DNA of 64,000 nt. Source: Buxus sempervirens (lineage: Eukaryota > Streptophyta > Magnoliopsida > Buxales > Buxaceae). The notes under the pieces were generated by a model, which was given only the letters and a program-made list of their open reading frames with translations, did no database searches and had not been told where the DNA came from. This document shows positions 1 through 12,700 of this stretch, piece after piece (within the stretch, counting starts at the first letter, position 1; the number at the start of each line of letters is the position of its first letter). The stretch is from the NCBI GenBank assembly GCA_947561395.2, contig OX387187.1:27695829-27759828 (forward strand), in the 5' to 3' direction. A program made the translations under genes and the position numbers.

Positions 1-277
1 TGGGATCAATTCGGGTAGCTGAATCGGGGTCGAGCAGAAAGTCAACTTTTCGCTCCCCAAAAGTTTGACCAGCTCATAACTTTCTCATCCGGACTCCGAT
101 TCTAGCAAACTTAGTTGCGTTGGAACCGTGTTGAAATGTTCTTTTTAATGAGATGAAGTTTGATGGTCAAATTCATTTGAATCAAAAAGTCAATTTTTTG
201 GCCCCCTCAGGGTTTGACTTTTTAATTGAAATTTTCATTTTCTTCATTTTTTGGGGTACAAAAATCAGGTGCTAACA
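1..277 (-). mobile_element. Edge of an LTR-like repeat (family B), truncated by the window
   Basis: This stretch resembles the last ~270 bp of the complete family B unit at 44206-47175, including the shared phrases around gctcataactttctcatccg and caaacttagttgcgtt. It ends in gctaaca at 277, matching the gcttaca end of that unit. The rest lies outside the window, so no target-site duplication can be tested. Orientation is inferred from the TATA box in the complete copy. Confidence 0.65.
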
Positions 278-827
278 ATGCCTTCAACTAATAATATCAA
301 CCTATCTAGTTATATCAAAAATATAGACATGCCTTCAACTAATAATATATCAAAAAGTATGCCAGTGTATATATATGTGTAAAATGTGTGTGCATGGGTG
401 TGTATGTGCAGTTGTTAAGACAATATGATAGATTTTTTTTTTTAAAGTAACAATGACCATCATATTTTATATGCTTAAGTTTTGCATAAGAATGGTGTTA
501 GATATAGGAGTGAGCTCAACTAGATGTCTAGTCATGTGACTAGATAAGGTGTTGTGTGTGAAGTATGTGCCTAATTAGATGTCTATGTATCTAGAGTGTT
601 TTATCAATATTCAACCTTGGCTCATGAAGAAATTGCAGAAGATAACATGAAAGAAAGATCTTTAACAAGTTAATAATATTAAATTGAACATTGACAAACT
701 AAGAAATTACAGAGCCAATTGGTCGCACACTTAATACACTGGGGCTTGCTTAGTTGGGAAAATATATTTTTGGAAAACTAAAAATATTTTAGATGGAAAA
801 CATTGGAATTTTCATTTGTATAATTGT
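278..827. other. AT-rich intergenic DNA, no gene seen
   Basis: No coding frame, RNA gene or well-supported repeat is visible. A short imperfect palindrome around tagatgtctagtcatgtgac lies near 520-545. A short direct repeat (atgccttcaactaataata) occurs at about 279 and 332. Confidence 0.5.
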
Positions 828-1564
828 TTATACCCTATATAGACCGACAAATAAGAAAAGGCCACGTGGCATCCACATGGCCTGATTCAACCAGATAGGC
901 CACATCGACATACACGTAGGCTAGGTACTCAGCCAGAACCACGTAATCACATATGACAAACATCTTCATATTGTTAAGAGACCACATCACCATCAGCAGA
1001 AAGTAGACCGTTATAGAGTGGGCGACTATGGGCAAAGAGGTTAGTCGTTTATGATTGTGACCGAGAAGTGGTTTTTCATGAACGGAAAACTGCAAATGAA
1101 CAACTTCCATGAAGATCGTGCAAGAGTGGGATGTTGAGCAACTGTCAGGAATGGCTATAAGAGGCACAAGTTCGAAGAGCCCGGGGACAACCTCCACCAA
1201 AAAACCGCAACCGGTTATCATAATGTTAATTTGATCATCTGTGATCTTTATCCCCTCTCATACACCACAAATTGTAGCAAGAAGGATAAATTAGGACTTC
1301 TCTCACTGCTTCCAGTCGTAGTGATACCTTAGACCCCTATTTACTCCGATCGACGTCAGAACCCTGCCGCCGGCAAGTAAGTTGAGGTTGCCCTTGACTC
1401 GCAGTTCTGTACCCCGATTACGGCTACAGAATCCCGAGTAGCCGGTACCGAGACTGACTTTGATCAAGCCAGGTGACTTACGTACTCTCGGTTAAATAGC
1501 AATCCTGGGTGAACCCCTGAATTGACTTTGTGAATACAATTGGTTTTCTTTTCCTTTTTATTTC

Positions 1565-3839
1565 TGTAGACACCCCAAATTGCACAAACAATCATCAAAA
1601 ATCATTATCTCCTGGAAAGCCAGCACATAATTTAAAGAAAATAAACTTTTGCCTGTATCCGGATTGAGTATCCGGATACAAGTGCTCCTCCCCGTATCCG
1701 GATATTTATACCGGATACATGTGAGCCTTAGTCTATCCGGTACCATGTACCGGATACCTTAAGGCCCTTTGTTATCCGGTCTGATATACCGGATACCTTA
1801 AGTTTGCTCAAAATTAGGGTTTTCCGAGAGCTTTTCACTTTTACCATCATGTCCCTCATTAAATGAGGGGAAATCGCGGAAATAACCTTAGGGTTTAGGT
1901 TGGAGGGGTTCTAGACATTAAGTTGTGTCTACCAATGACCTTAGCCCTTGCCTATAAATAGGAGCCTCCTCCTTGAGCAAAGGGCACACAACTCTTGTTT
2001 TGAATTCTCGCAAAGAAGAACTCCAAGAGAAGAAGAAAACCGTTGTGGAATCGCCTCCAGCACTCAGGTAAGCCTCAACTTTTCTTTTTATTTTCTGTCT
2101 TTACATTCCTAGATCTAGATCTCTTCTTCTACCTTTCTGTAGTGTAAAGCCTTGTTTGTATGTGTGGAAATCCTTCCCTGGCTCAAAGTATCTCAAGACT
2201 CCCCTAGCCGTAAAACGTGAAGGCGGATCTAGGAAAAACGAGACTGGGGATTGACCCTAGTGCTAGAACCTATGTAGCATAAGGCCTTTTTGATTGATTG
2301 TAAACCGTTCCATATTCAAAGTACCCTTGATTATCTTAAAGAGAACAGAGGGAAACGATAATGGAACGGAACCCTAGGCTATGCTAGAACCTATTTTATT
2401 GAATCTATATGCATGTGTATGGATCTTGCTAGGTTTTTTTCACTTTTGCACACATATCACTATTTTGGCGGGATAGGCTCATATTTGGGGTTTATTGCAT
2501 TTATTGTGATAAATCTCAAATAAATGGCCTCAATCAATTCTGGAATGCCTTTCGGATGATTTTGAAGTATTTGTGTTCATCTTACACGAATTTCATTTTT
2601 TATCAATTTTCGGATTTGGTTTTTACTCAAAAGTGGCTTAACTTGACAGCACCTGTACCCTTACTTCGGACGTCCGTAACTTCATCATCCGGATGAATTT
2701 TGGGGCGATTCCAGAACCATGGGAAAGGTGAGGATGTCCAGTTTATGTCCACCAAATTTCATAAATTTTTATCCAGCCGATTTTTGACACTACTCTGTCG
2801 AAGTTAAGTGGACAGTTCAGGTCCAAGTACAGAACTTGTCACTTCGACGGACCGCCATGTGTTCGTTTTAAGTCCGATTCGAGTGATTTTTGTTTCTGAG
2901 TACTCCTTTATGAGTCTATTTTCAAATCCAGTTGGTTTCATAATTTTTGGATTCCATTTGAATTATTGGTAGCCGATTTACTCAGAACTGCTCATTTGCA
3001 TTTTTCTGGGTAAATCTGTGATCTTCGGGGCCTGTTCGGGAGACCACCCAAGGCACGTCCGAAGGGATTTTTGTATGAGGCTAGTTTCTCTGGAAAGATG
3101 GCCATACAGACTTCAATCACACCAAATTTCACGGATTTCTATGAAGTGGATTTTTCTAGACAATTTTCCAAAGTTGCCCACTTACCACTTTTAAAAATCC
3201 CCAGCAGCAACTTCAAAGGAGCATAACTCCTAGATTTTTCATCGGAATGGATTGAAATTTTGCATGAAACTCTTATTTACCCTAATCTTTCAAATGGATT
3301 TGGATTGGTTCAATTTAAAATGGGATTTGAAGGATTTCAAGGCAAATGGCATACTTTTTACCGATTTTTCCGGATTTGATTCAACTTGGTTTTGAGCAAC
3401 TTGTGTTTTGATTTCCACCTCTTTAATGCTCCAGAAATGATATTGATATAAAATGAGAACCCAAAATTCATTTGGATTCTCATGTAAAGATATCATACAT
3501 TTGACCTTTTTCAAGGTTTTTCATGATTTTTAGCAAGCTTTCTTACTTTGTTTTTTGCATAAATATACACTTGGCAACCACTTCGTGTGGATGAATGGGG
3601 GTGCCTAACACCTTCCCCCATTCATAATCTAATCCCTTTACCCATCTCTGGATTTGATTTTCAAGTAGGGTTATTTTTACCTTAGAATTTGTCTTTTGGC
3701 TATTTTTGCTTATTTTGAACTCTTTGGTGTCCATTCTTACCCCAAAATCATGAATGGTGGCGACTCTCCCAATTTTTGCGTTGAGCCCGTGTGCAGACGG
3801 AGGGATGATCACTCCGGTGATTTTTTCCCATGTCTCACA
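1565..3839 (+). mobile_element. Solo LTR of about 2.3 kb, family T (copy 1)
   Basis: The unit starts TGTAGACACC and ends GTCTCACA, and it is flanked on both sides by the 5-bp direct repeat ATTTC (1560-1564 and 3840-3844), as expected for an integrated LTR element. A TATAAATA box at 1953-1960 sets the orientation. A ggtggcgactc motif near the 3' end is commonly seen in plant Ty3/gypsy elements of the Tat/Ogre type; the family assignment is inference. The internal region is absent, so this is a fossil left by LTR-LTR recombination. The intact target-site duplication suggests a fairly young insertion, but a solo LTR cannot be dated by LTR divergence. Confidence 0.85.
1653..1798. repeat. Array of four imperfect palindromes in the U3 of the solo LTR
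   Basis: Four hairpin-capable units built on tatccgg...ccggata follow one another at about 1653-1680, 1694-1722, 1733-1758 and 1772-1798, with a period near 40 bp. They lie ~90-230 bp inside the LTR and upstream of its TATA box. Confidence 0.8.
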
Positions 3840-4436
3840 ATTTCCTTTTGGAATTACTTTTGAGGATTAGCTGTTGTGATTTACGATCGTATTCATCGGC
3901 CGATCTTATAATAAAGTTCTATGCCATCGACTGTTTTGACTTTCAAACACGTATAAGAACCCAAATGAAGACCGAACCCCTAGTCTTCATTCTATCGCCT
4001 GACCGGTTATATTACATGTGACTTGCAGTACGGCTAAACCAACTCCGGTTTAGATTCGGAACAGGTGCCCGGTGTCAGGACCCGATCCGAAATTGTTGTA
4101 TCAATTGATACTGGCACGCCCGCGCAGAGACACATCATCAACATCGCCACGTGTCCAAACCGGCCCAATTTCAGAGGAACAATAATTTTTGAGTAAATTA
4201 AATCTTATATTTATTTCAAAAATATTTCCTAGAAATGTGTTAACCCTTTGGTCCTTGCATTCTTTGTTATTACAATTTTCACTTGTAATTCAAATATGAA
4301 AATTGAAATTTCTATGTATTTTGATCAATGCCAACTTTTGTGTATTTTGAAGGTAGTTCTGTCGTAGCAATGAGGCTTTTAGGATGTGAATTCCAAGGCC
4401 ACGTTTCGACCCTCCTCCATCACTTGAGGGAGCGTT

Positions 4437-4556
4437 CATCCTCTACAGCGGGGGCTGTAAACAGCCCCTCACATTCTGTGGGGGCCCCACCATTCATTTG
4501 GGGGGCCCCACACCATACATGTGAGGGGCTGTTTACAGCCCCCGCTGTAGACGATG
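4437..4556. mobile_element. Small foldback MITE-like element
   Basis: A near-perfect inverted repeat of ~50 bp arms: the left arm from 4437 (catcctctacagcggggg) is mirrored by the right arm ending at 4556, with a short ccattcattt loop. The open frames seen on both strands here are consequences of the palindrome and are not genes. The superfamily is not assigned. Confidence 0.75.
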
Positions 4557-4859
4557 CCCATTCCACTTGAGGAACAACCCTAAGGGAAGGTGATTCGCTG
4601 GGGGTTGGGTCCTCCATAGAGAGAGGTGGTCTTATTGGATTATGTTCTTCACAATAAAAAGAAAAACCCATTTATATTTTTAAAATTGGCGTTCTGATCT
4701 TAATTCCAATAATGATGTCATTGTAAATATTTAAAAAAAAAAAAGCAACAGCCACACTATCCGGACTGTATTATGAAGAAAGAGGTAGAAGGGAGTAATA
4801 GTTTTGCAACTAATTATTAAGTTTTTAAAAAGAGGTAGTTTTGACTATTATATCCTTTT

Positions 4860-4967
4860 ATTAATGAATCTTCACAATGACGAGTAAGGGCTTTTAAGAA
4901 ACTTGCACATTTTCATTGGCACGATTCCCGAGGGACGCCTTACATTATATATAGTATAAATTAGATA
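4860..4967 (-). mobile_element. Helitron 5'-end fragment (minus strand)
   Basis: The sequence ending in tatagtataaattagat is the reverse of a typical plant Helitron 5' end (TCTA...TATACTATATATAA). It matches the corresponding end at 6030-6097 (shared cacgattccc and tatagtataaa). Its 3' end was not found, so it is a truncated non-autonomous copy. Confidence 0.5.
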
Positions 4968-4993
4968 TCCAAAGTCCTATGCATTAATGACTA

Positions 4994-6097
4994 CTAGCAT
5001 GGTGCACGTGCAGCACTACATGTATACATGCACATACACAGATAAAAGAGAAGGGAGATAGACTACTAGCTGCTACGTGTATCTATACTACTATTAAAAA
5101 CACTAACTACCTTAAGTGTTTTCACATATTTAAAATACTCTTGCTTAGAATTTCTATCACAAAAAAACCCTATTTGGAGTCCCAATTTGGTGGAATTAAT
5201 GAATCCGCAACAAAAAATAATTATAAATTAAATAAAATTTCAAAATGAATTTACATAAATAATAAAAAAGAGAAGTATAATTTTATAGAAGAATTACACT
5301 CAAAAGAATCAAGCACATAATCTATGATTATAATAATATAAGATTATAAATTTTAAAATAATTCAAAAAATAAAAATATTTTTAACTTAATATTAGAAAT
5401 CAAATCAAATGTGCAATCTCTGATTTTCTAATAATATAAGACACTTTATATTTTTTAAAATAATGAAAAATATGAAAATATGTTGATTTAATATTAAAAA
5501 TCAATTGCTAAAAGTTTGTAGAAGTATGAAATCATTATCAACGTGCAACAGACGTTCACTATTGTTAGTACATATAAAAAAGAAGGGAGTCAAGCAACAT
5601 GCTGGAGAAGTGGCAATTGTTTCATAAGTGTTTAGATTTAGAGACTCTTCAAATTTAGTAGAGAGAAAAGACAAGTATAATGCTATATTAATGAACTTTA
5701 ATAATCTATTCTATAATATACATAACAAGAACAGGCTCCTTGGGAAGCGTGCCAACAAGTATGAACAACTTTTCCAAAAACCTTTACCATTCGTTGTTAA
5801 AGCATAATTAAGAAAGGATTAAAATTGTCAAAATTCAGCTTATTCATTCAAAATCTCAACAGTTACAAAATTGTTTCCTCTCTCAACATTGCACATGTAC
5901 CTTGCTAGTAATTTAGAAGGGGTACACGTGCGGTGCTACATTGTGTGTACAAGGGGATGTAGGGAGAAGGAATAATTACAAAACTGATTCTTAGTTTTTG
6001 GAAAAGTTTGAAATAATATGTAAGAGTTGTTTTGGAAAGCTACATATTTTGTTCTGCACGATTCCCAAGTGCCTCCTCATGATATAGTATAAATAGA
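4994..6097 (-). mobile_element. Non-autonomous Helitron (minus strand), interrupted by a second Helitron
   Basis: Read on the minus strand, the 3' end is a short GC-rich hairpin (gtgcacgtgcac) followed by ATGCTAG with a flanking T (4993-4998 on the plus strand). The 5' end on the minus strand is TCTATTTATACTATATC (6097 leftwards). Removing the nested plus-strand Helitron leaves about 280 bp. No Rep/helicase frame is present. The 3' hairpin contains a CACGTG at 5005-5010. Confidence 0.55.
5082..5908 (+). mobile_element. Non-autonomous Helitron (plus strand), nested
   Basis: The element begins TCTATACTACTATTAAAA, a classic plant Helitron 5' end, and ends ...gcacatgtaccttgCTAG. The flanks are A on the left (5081) and T on the right (5909), exactly the A^T insertion preference known for Helitrons. 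Its 3' end is homologous to that of the surrounding minus-strand copy. The 827 bp are AT-rich and carry no helicase frame. Confidence 0.7.
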
Positions 6098-6111
6098 TAT
6101 AGATATAGACG

Positions 6112-6717
6112 AGGCTTGCAGGGATGAATCAGCTGTTCCACACTTCATGTTAGTCCATTCACATACATACCATCAAGAGTTTTTTGGTGAGACAACACAC
6201 AGATTCCTTTCCCAGAAAACAGTTAACAAGAAGTTTATTGTGTTGCCTTTTCAGATTCCTTTCGAGGCCTTTCTCTTTCCTTTTGTTGACTGTAGTTGCC
6301 ATAACCAGCATCCTTAAGCTTTATACTATGCTTTACTGTATAATCATTACAGACAGCTTTCCACCGCTAAGCAAAAGAGAGACCCCAAAAATGCACAAAT
6401 CTCTATACAAAACCAGATAGATATACAAGCAACATTGCCATACCCTTCTCTTTACTTTTGTCATTATCAGGCCCACCTTCTCCGATTCCTTTCTTTCCAT
6501 GTTTATATATTTTTGTGTTGTGTTCAGTCACGAAGTGTTAAACAAACCCAGAACAGCAAGCCATGTCATAGGATCCCACCATCTTAAATCCATTATTCTT
6601 TATTTCTTCTTCTGTTATTCCATCTTTCCTCTGTCACCTCTTCTTCTTATTCTTCTTCTTTCTGAACCCAACTCTTCTTTTCCTTGTTTCTCCCTGTTTT
6701 GCTCTGTCTGAGCTTTA
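6112..6717 (+). promoter_or_regulatory. OSCA1.8 promoter and pyrimidine-rich 5' leader
   Basis: About 600 bp lie between the Helitron cluster and the OSCA1.8 start codon. The last 120 bp are a strong CT tract (ttcttcttctgttattcc, ttattcttcttctttctg), typical of plant 5' leaders. No clear TATA box sits at a fixed distance. Short frames here are not supported as genes. Confidence 0.5.
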
Positions 6718-9700
6718 ATGGCGTCTCTGGGGGATATTGGGGTATCAGCATTCATAAACATACTCAGTGCCTTTGCTTTCTTGCTTGCTTTTGCTTTCCT
6801 AAGGCTTCAGCCTATAAATGACAGAGTTTATTTCCCAAAGTGGTATTCTAATGGCGTCAGAAGCAGTCCAAAACACACTGGGAATGTTGTTGGGAAGTTT
6901 GTCAATCTCAATTTCAAGACTTACCTTACTTTCCTTAATTGGATGCCCCAGGCTCTCAGGATGAGCGAGGCCGAGATCATCGAGCATGCCGGCCTCGATT
7001 CCGCAGTTTTTCTTCGGATTTACCTTCTGGGGTATGCAGTTCTCTCTTCTTTTCTTGCAAACACAATGCGTGTTATGCTGAGTTCTGTTCTTCTTATTCT
7101 TCTTCTTTTGGGTAGTCTGAATTGTAGTTGAATCTGAGAACTTTGATCGAAATCCGTAATCATGTAAACTGCTTTTGCATCATATGTTTCACGGAATTGG
7201 ATATTCCGCTAATTTACTCTCTAGAGAATTTAAGTGTTGGTAGCTAACTGGAACTGCAGAAGTTGAAATGTGGTTTCTGTTGTTCAAAGGGCGCTTCATT
7301 TTGTTAATTTCTTTTCCTCTCTCCTTTTTTTTTCCTTTTGGATGGATTTGAATTTAATGATTATTCGTTTGTGGATTTGGTGACTGTGACATTGTAAATA
7401 GTACTTCAAATGAAAGGTGCTGAGGAATCTCACTGCTATCCGTCTTTGTGTGATGTAGAGATTGATTCTGGATAAGACCAACTTCTATTGTACTAAAATT
7501 TGTGTGAATTTGCAGCAATTCATATGTTAAAATTTTTCAAAGGATTACTCAAAGGAAAATGCAAGGTCAGGTTTGTACGAAAGGTATAGGGTAAAAATTT
7601 TGTATCCCAAAAACAATTTGTGCACTCTCTCCCCACCCAGTACACATGACATGAACACACTTGCTGGTTTTGGTTTCTGGGTGAATGTTGAAGTAAAGAC
7701 ATGAGCTACAGATAGCAGTCCTATTAGCTGAAACATTATTTATATCTCATTTGTTTCATAATTTGTGATTCAGATTCATTTAGTTTCTTTGCAAAAGCAA
7801 AGCTTGTTTAATCTGAATGTTTATCAAAGAACCAGGTGTTTTAGCTTTATTCATGGTGTCCACAGTGTCTCCTTGGTATCACTGAAAGTTCTAAGGCACC
7901 TAACAGCTGAAGCATTCATGAGGGGGCATCAGCAAATGATCACTTTGTTTTTTGACTTAAAAACATGTGTTTTTAGGCTTCGTTAGTTTTGGATTTGCTT
8001 TCAGAAGTAAAAGAAAAAGCCAAAAATAGAAAAATTACTTGATTGAAAGTACTTGTTTGCTTTTAAAAGCAAAAAAAGTACATCTGAAAATCAAGGCCAA
8101 ATGGAGCCTTAGTCATGTTATTGGCATAATTATAGTAGATATTTCTTTAAAACCTAAATTAAATACTTAAATTTCCTAAACGGTCGAATTTGCACTCTAA
8201 AAACAAAGCTCCTCCTTTTTATCAGTGTAATCTCATTTCTGTTATCAGTATTATTTTGCGCATGTAGGATAGAGGGAAATCCATGAAGTGCATTTTGGCA
8301 ATAATTTATTTTATTATACTAGCTTTTTCTGTCAAATTATATAAGGATGGTTGAAAGACAAGTGTATTCAAGGAGTTATCTGAATGACACATCTCCACAA
8401 TCTACTAGAAAGTTTCATCTCAACCAACCCGCAAATTTTAGCAAAGCCCTTGGTTTTATAAGGCATTGCACAAGTTCAACAGACTTATCTTGGATTCAAG
8501 CCTTGTCTTAAAGGACACTTCTACACCGACATAAGCAGAATCATTGATTTTTACCTTAATTTTATTAGCTTAATTTTTTTGATTCTCTGTTGACTATTAT
8601 GCCCAAGCTTTCCTTATCAATACAGACAGCAAAGCAATTAGCATAGGATATTGAAGGATCTTGACCGAAATTTTGTCACTATGGGTACCATAATCATGAT
8701 AGCCTTGCACTTTTGACTCATGATTATATGGGTTCTACATGCCTGTGGAGTGTCCATCATGTTTTTTATTGCCATTTAATATTTGCGATGCCTATATTTT
8801 CTTGAATTGCAAGTCCTTCAGTGAATCACTCATGTTTAGATAGTTGTTTTACTTGCCAGACCTGAATTCAATCCTTTTGTCCTCTTACCGTTTGAAATTT
8901 TATTGGGCTCTTCTAAAATAGTTGCTCACCCGCATGAGATAAATATGTCAGTGCAATCTTTTCAGCCACATAAGAATTCTTGAGAGAAAATTTTATTCTG
9001 TATCAGCTTTTACTTGCCTGTGGAAGTGCTATAGAATTAGATAGCTGTGTAGTAATGAATGTGAATTCAAAAGTTACATAAATTATTGATAATGGAGCAT
9101 TGAAAAGTGAACTTGCATCAGACTGTAGATAGGACTATCCAGAACAAGAGACAATTTATGCTCGTAAATAGTTTGAAACTTTAATAACATCCACAACAAT
9201 AGATAATGCATGCTCATAAATAGTTTGGAACTCTTATAACAGCGTCATAGTTGCAGTTGGTTTGGGTTTGGATATATGAGTTCTCGTCCCTACTAAAGAA
9301 AGAATATCACGTGAATAAAATTTGCTGACTTAAATGCTTGTGTCATGTTTCAACTCTGGTACAATTCTACCATCCATCAAATATAATTTCGTGGTAGGTT
9401 TTATGGAATTTGATTGCAAACAATCTGTGTGATTATATATTTTTATTGTATAACTTTTCCAGAAGAACATTTGCACAAACCATGCATTCTATTATAGCAC
9501 AAATGATATGGATTTATTACCGTAAGTAATTTTAACTGCTATGATTTCATTTTTTTTTAGTTGAGAATGCTTGCCATATCTTTGGTATATTCTTTTTTTT
9601 GATTTCTGTGAAACATATAGGAATGAAATTTTTTTTCATGCATCTGTAATGATTATTTTTATTTGGACTTAAACATCATAGTCATTTCTAGTTCTAGGTT

Positions 9701-12700
9701 CTAGCAGGTCTTGATAGAAACCATAGCATATGGTTGTGTGACTTGTGTCTTTTGTAATTTGTGTACATCTTATCTGATAATTTGATTCTGGACTTAAATA
9801 TTTAATATTTCTTTATTCTGTGACAGCTTGAAGATTTTCATACCAATGACGATCGTGGCTATCTTAGTTCTTATCCCGATCAATGTATCAGGTGGAACAT
9901 TATTTTTTCTAAGGAAAGAATTAGTTGTCAGCGATATTGATAAGCTTTCAATATCAAATGTTCGTCCAAAATCCCAAAAGTAAGTATATGTATCTCTTCC
10001 AGTGGGAAATATATTTACTATTTGAAACATCTGTTTACCTTCTTATCATTTTTTTTTCAAATTTTATTTATTTATTTGTATTTCCTTGACAAGCATAAAC
10101 TAATCTTGTATTCTCTTTTCCATCTGTAACGCCCCGAATCCGGGTCATTTTTTTCTCTCTTTTTTCTTTGACTCGGATCAAGGCATTAACTTGTGGTACA
10201 TTACAATCAGCTCATAGATAGAGAATAAACGAATTAAGATTTATCAGAGTGCTAGGAAGCTTAAATTATTCATTGGAAACTGAATCTTTCTATTACATCA
10301 ATTAATCATATGACAGGCAACTACAAGTTTAACTAACTCTTAATATCCTACCAAATAATCTATTAGGATTCCAATAAAACAAATACAACTATATATAAAT
10401 GGTCCTACACTTGTCTTCAGGATTTTCTAGACTTTAAGCCCACTACCAGTCTAACCCGTGGCGTCCTCTCCATGATGACCTGAAAAATAGAATATAAAGT
10501 AGGGGTGAGATACGAATATCTCAGTAGGTAACACTATGCATGTAGAAAACAATTTATATAGATAGGGAAAATAACAGTGGTTTCATGCTTGGTAAAATAA
10601 TCGAGTAATCACAGTCGGTAAGGTAAACGATTAATCACGATATAAAACCACTCTCAAAACAGTGCTCTAAATAAAGAAAGTTTATTATGTAAATTTCGTT
10701 TCAATTATTAGAACAATGTATTATAAGTCATAATTACCTGGTTTCAATTTATTTTATTTTGTATTTCCTTAAGAACAATTTAACCCTTATTTCATGATTC
10801 CATAATATTCAATTTTTAACAATTTAAACTAAGTCATAGCAGTTCTGTACAATTATAACATTTAAGCATTCATTTAAATAAACAATCTCGTTAGATATGA
10901 CTAAACCGATCAATCAATCTCAGAATCAATCATATAATCAATAGTAGAAGTCCACCTTCAGGTAGTAGTAGCCTACCTCTGCCGTAGGACATAAACACAT
11001 AGTACCCACACTAATTCCGCAAGAGAATGCACATCTCTACGACTACAGGTACCCTCTGCAGGAGATAGCATAACTCGACCATAGGATGTGGACACACAGT
11101 ATCTATCTCTACCGCAGAAGATAGCTTCCTCACTTTTCAATGGTAACGCATGCATCTATCCCCCATGTGGGATGCAATCATGCATAATTACATTTCCTGT
11201 AGGATGCAATCCATTGGAAATACATCTGCTCCACTGGAGGAAATATGTCTTTCCCGCAGGAGGTAATGTCTCCGCCACCAAGCGGGTTAGGGTCTCCGCC
11301 ACCAAGCGGGTAATAATCTCTGCCACTAAGCAGGTAAAATAAATATATCTCTGCCACCAAGCAGGTTGTCAATAAAACTGGCTACCAAGCCAATATACAA
11401 GTATTCCTCAGTTCCAATATTATTTATAACATATTAGGTTCTTGTTTGATTGATAATTTCAAAGTCTAATTCTAAAACAGTTCCTCAATTTATTAATCAT
11501 AATATTTTGTTCAGTACATTAAAAATACGTTTATTGTGATAACCCGATTTAGTGTTAGACAGATATTTAATTACAGAGGAAATGGGACGCGTAACATGCA
11601 TGCTAGAGTGTGGGTTCGATACTGCATTAACTATATTGATATAAAAGAATTTCAATTATTTAACAGGGTAAGTGGGTTGTTTAAAAGTAATAAGATTATT
11701 TAATTTTTGGTGATATTGTATAAAATAAAACAAAATTATTAAGTTTTAGTATTAGTCAATAAAGTGAAATGGAAGTTATTACAATTTGGTGTTGTTCACT
11801 AAAGTTTAATAAAAATTATTAAAAGTTAGGCTTGTAATGATTACAAGCTTTTTTGTGTAGTTTTATGGGTCACCTAGCTTCGCCTAGGTGACCTAGCTAA
11901 GCGGTTCTTTTAATTTAACGTGTTTTTCTTCTAAAGCGAGCGCCTAGGCTGTCTCCGTAGGCGGTCTCCCTTTTGAATGGGCGCCTAAGATCTCCAACCT
12001 CATTCCCCTATGCAATCCTCGGCGGTTATACGTTACAGAAAACGCGTGTTTGTGTTTAAATAAAAGAAGCGCCTAAGAACACCTATGGGCGCCGACCTCG
12101 GCCATCTCAGTGACCTACATGGTGCAGCTAATCCGAATACAACAACGTGATTTCTCGTTTTCAATCAAGTTTTATATATATATATACAAAGTTAATCCAA
12201 CGAAATACGCATATACATTATAATTAAGCATGCTTTTACGATCAAACACGAAGAAAACATAAATCAACGATAAACAGGGTGTTACATACCTTTGTTCGCT
12301 CAAGAACACCTTCTTCCTCCTCTTTCTTCTTTGTGTGACTTTGATTTCTTCTTTCGCAGCAACCCAAGCCCTTCCGAGATGACGATCTCCTCGACTTCTC
12401 CTTCTTCCTCTTCTTTCGGCTTCCCTCTCTCTCTCGTTCGTTTTTCTCTCTTCAGCCGCCAGAATCCAAAAACCCCAAGTACGATTGATCCCAATTAGAA
12501 ATCCCTATTTTATTCTCCTCTGATCTCACGTATCGCACTGCTAAGGAGCTCTATACTTACCCACCAATCAGATTTAAGAATGACCTTTAATCCACTCTTT
12601 CCTTGATATCTCACGATCCAACGGTGAGATCTGCGTCAAACTCCGGATATCCTCTATTAGTGTAATCATCTATAATTATAATTAATATCCTTCAATAAAA

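Larger units (their letters stand above)
828..4190 (+). repeat. Unclassified dispersed repeat A, interrupted by a solo LTR
   Basis: The two parts at 828-1564 and 3840-4190 match, in inverse orientation, the DNA at 38894-42640. Shared stretches include the gcagtgagag and ttgctaca region (about 1255-1315 versus 42150-42200), the aaccggttgcgg stretch, and the region around cttgcagtacggctaaacc (about 4022-4040 versus 39036-39055). The copies are clearly diverged. No reverse transcriptase or transposase frame is visible, and the termini were not resolved, so the class is unknown. Confidence 0.6.

Noticed and set aside
4328-4671. Open frames on both strands encoding similar SSTAGAVNSPSH peptides
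   Set aside because: They arise from the palindromic foldback at 4437-4556, which gives the same peptide on both strands; no gene support.
12292-12498. Serine-rich frame that looks like a leader peptide
   Set aside because: It lies inside the family C solo LTR in an intron, with no downstream exons in frame and no family that I recognise.
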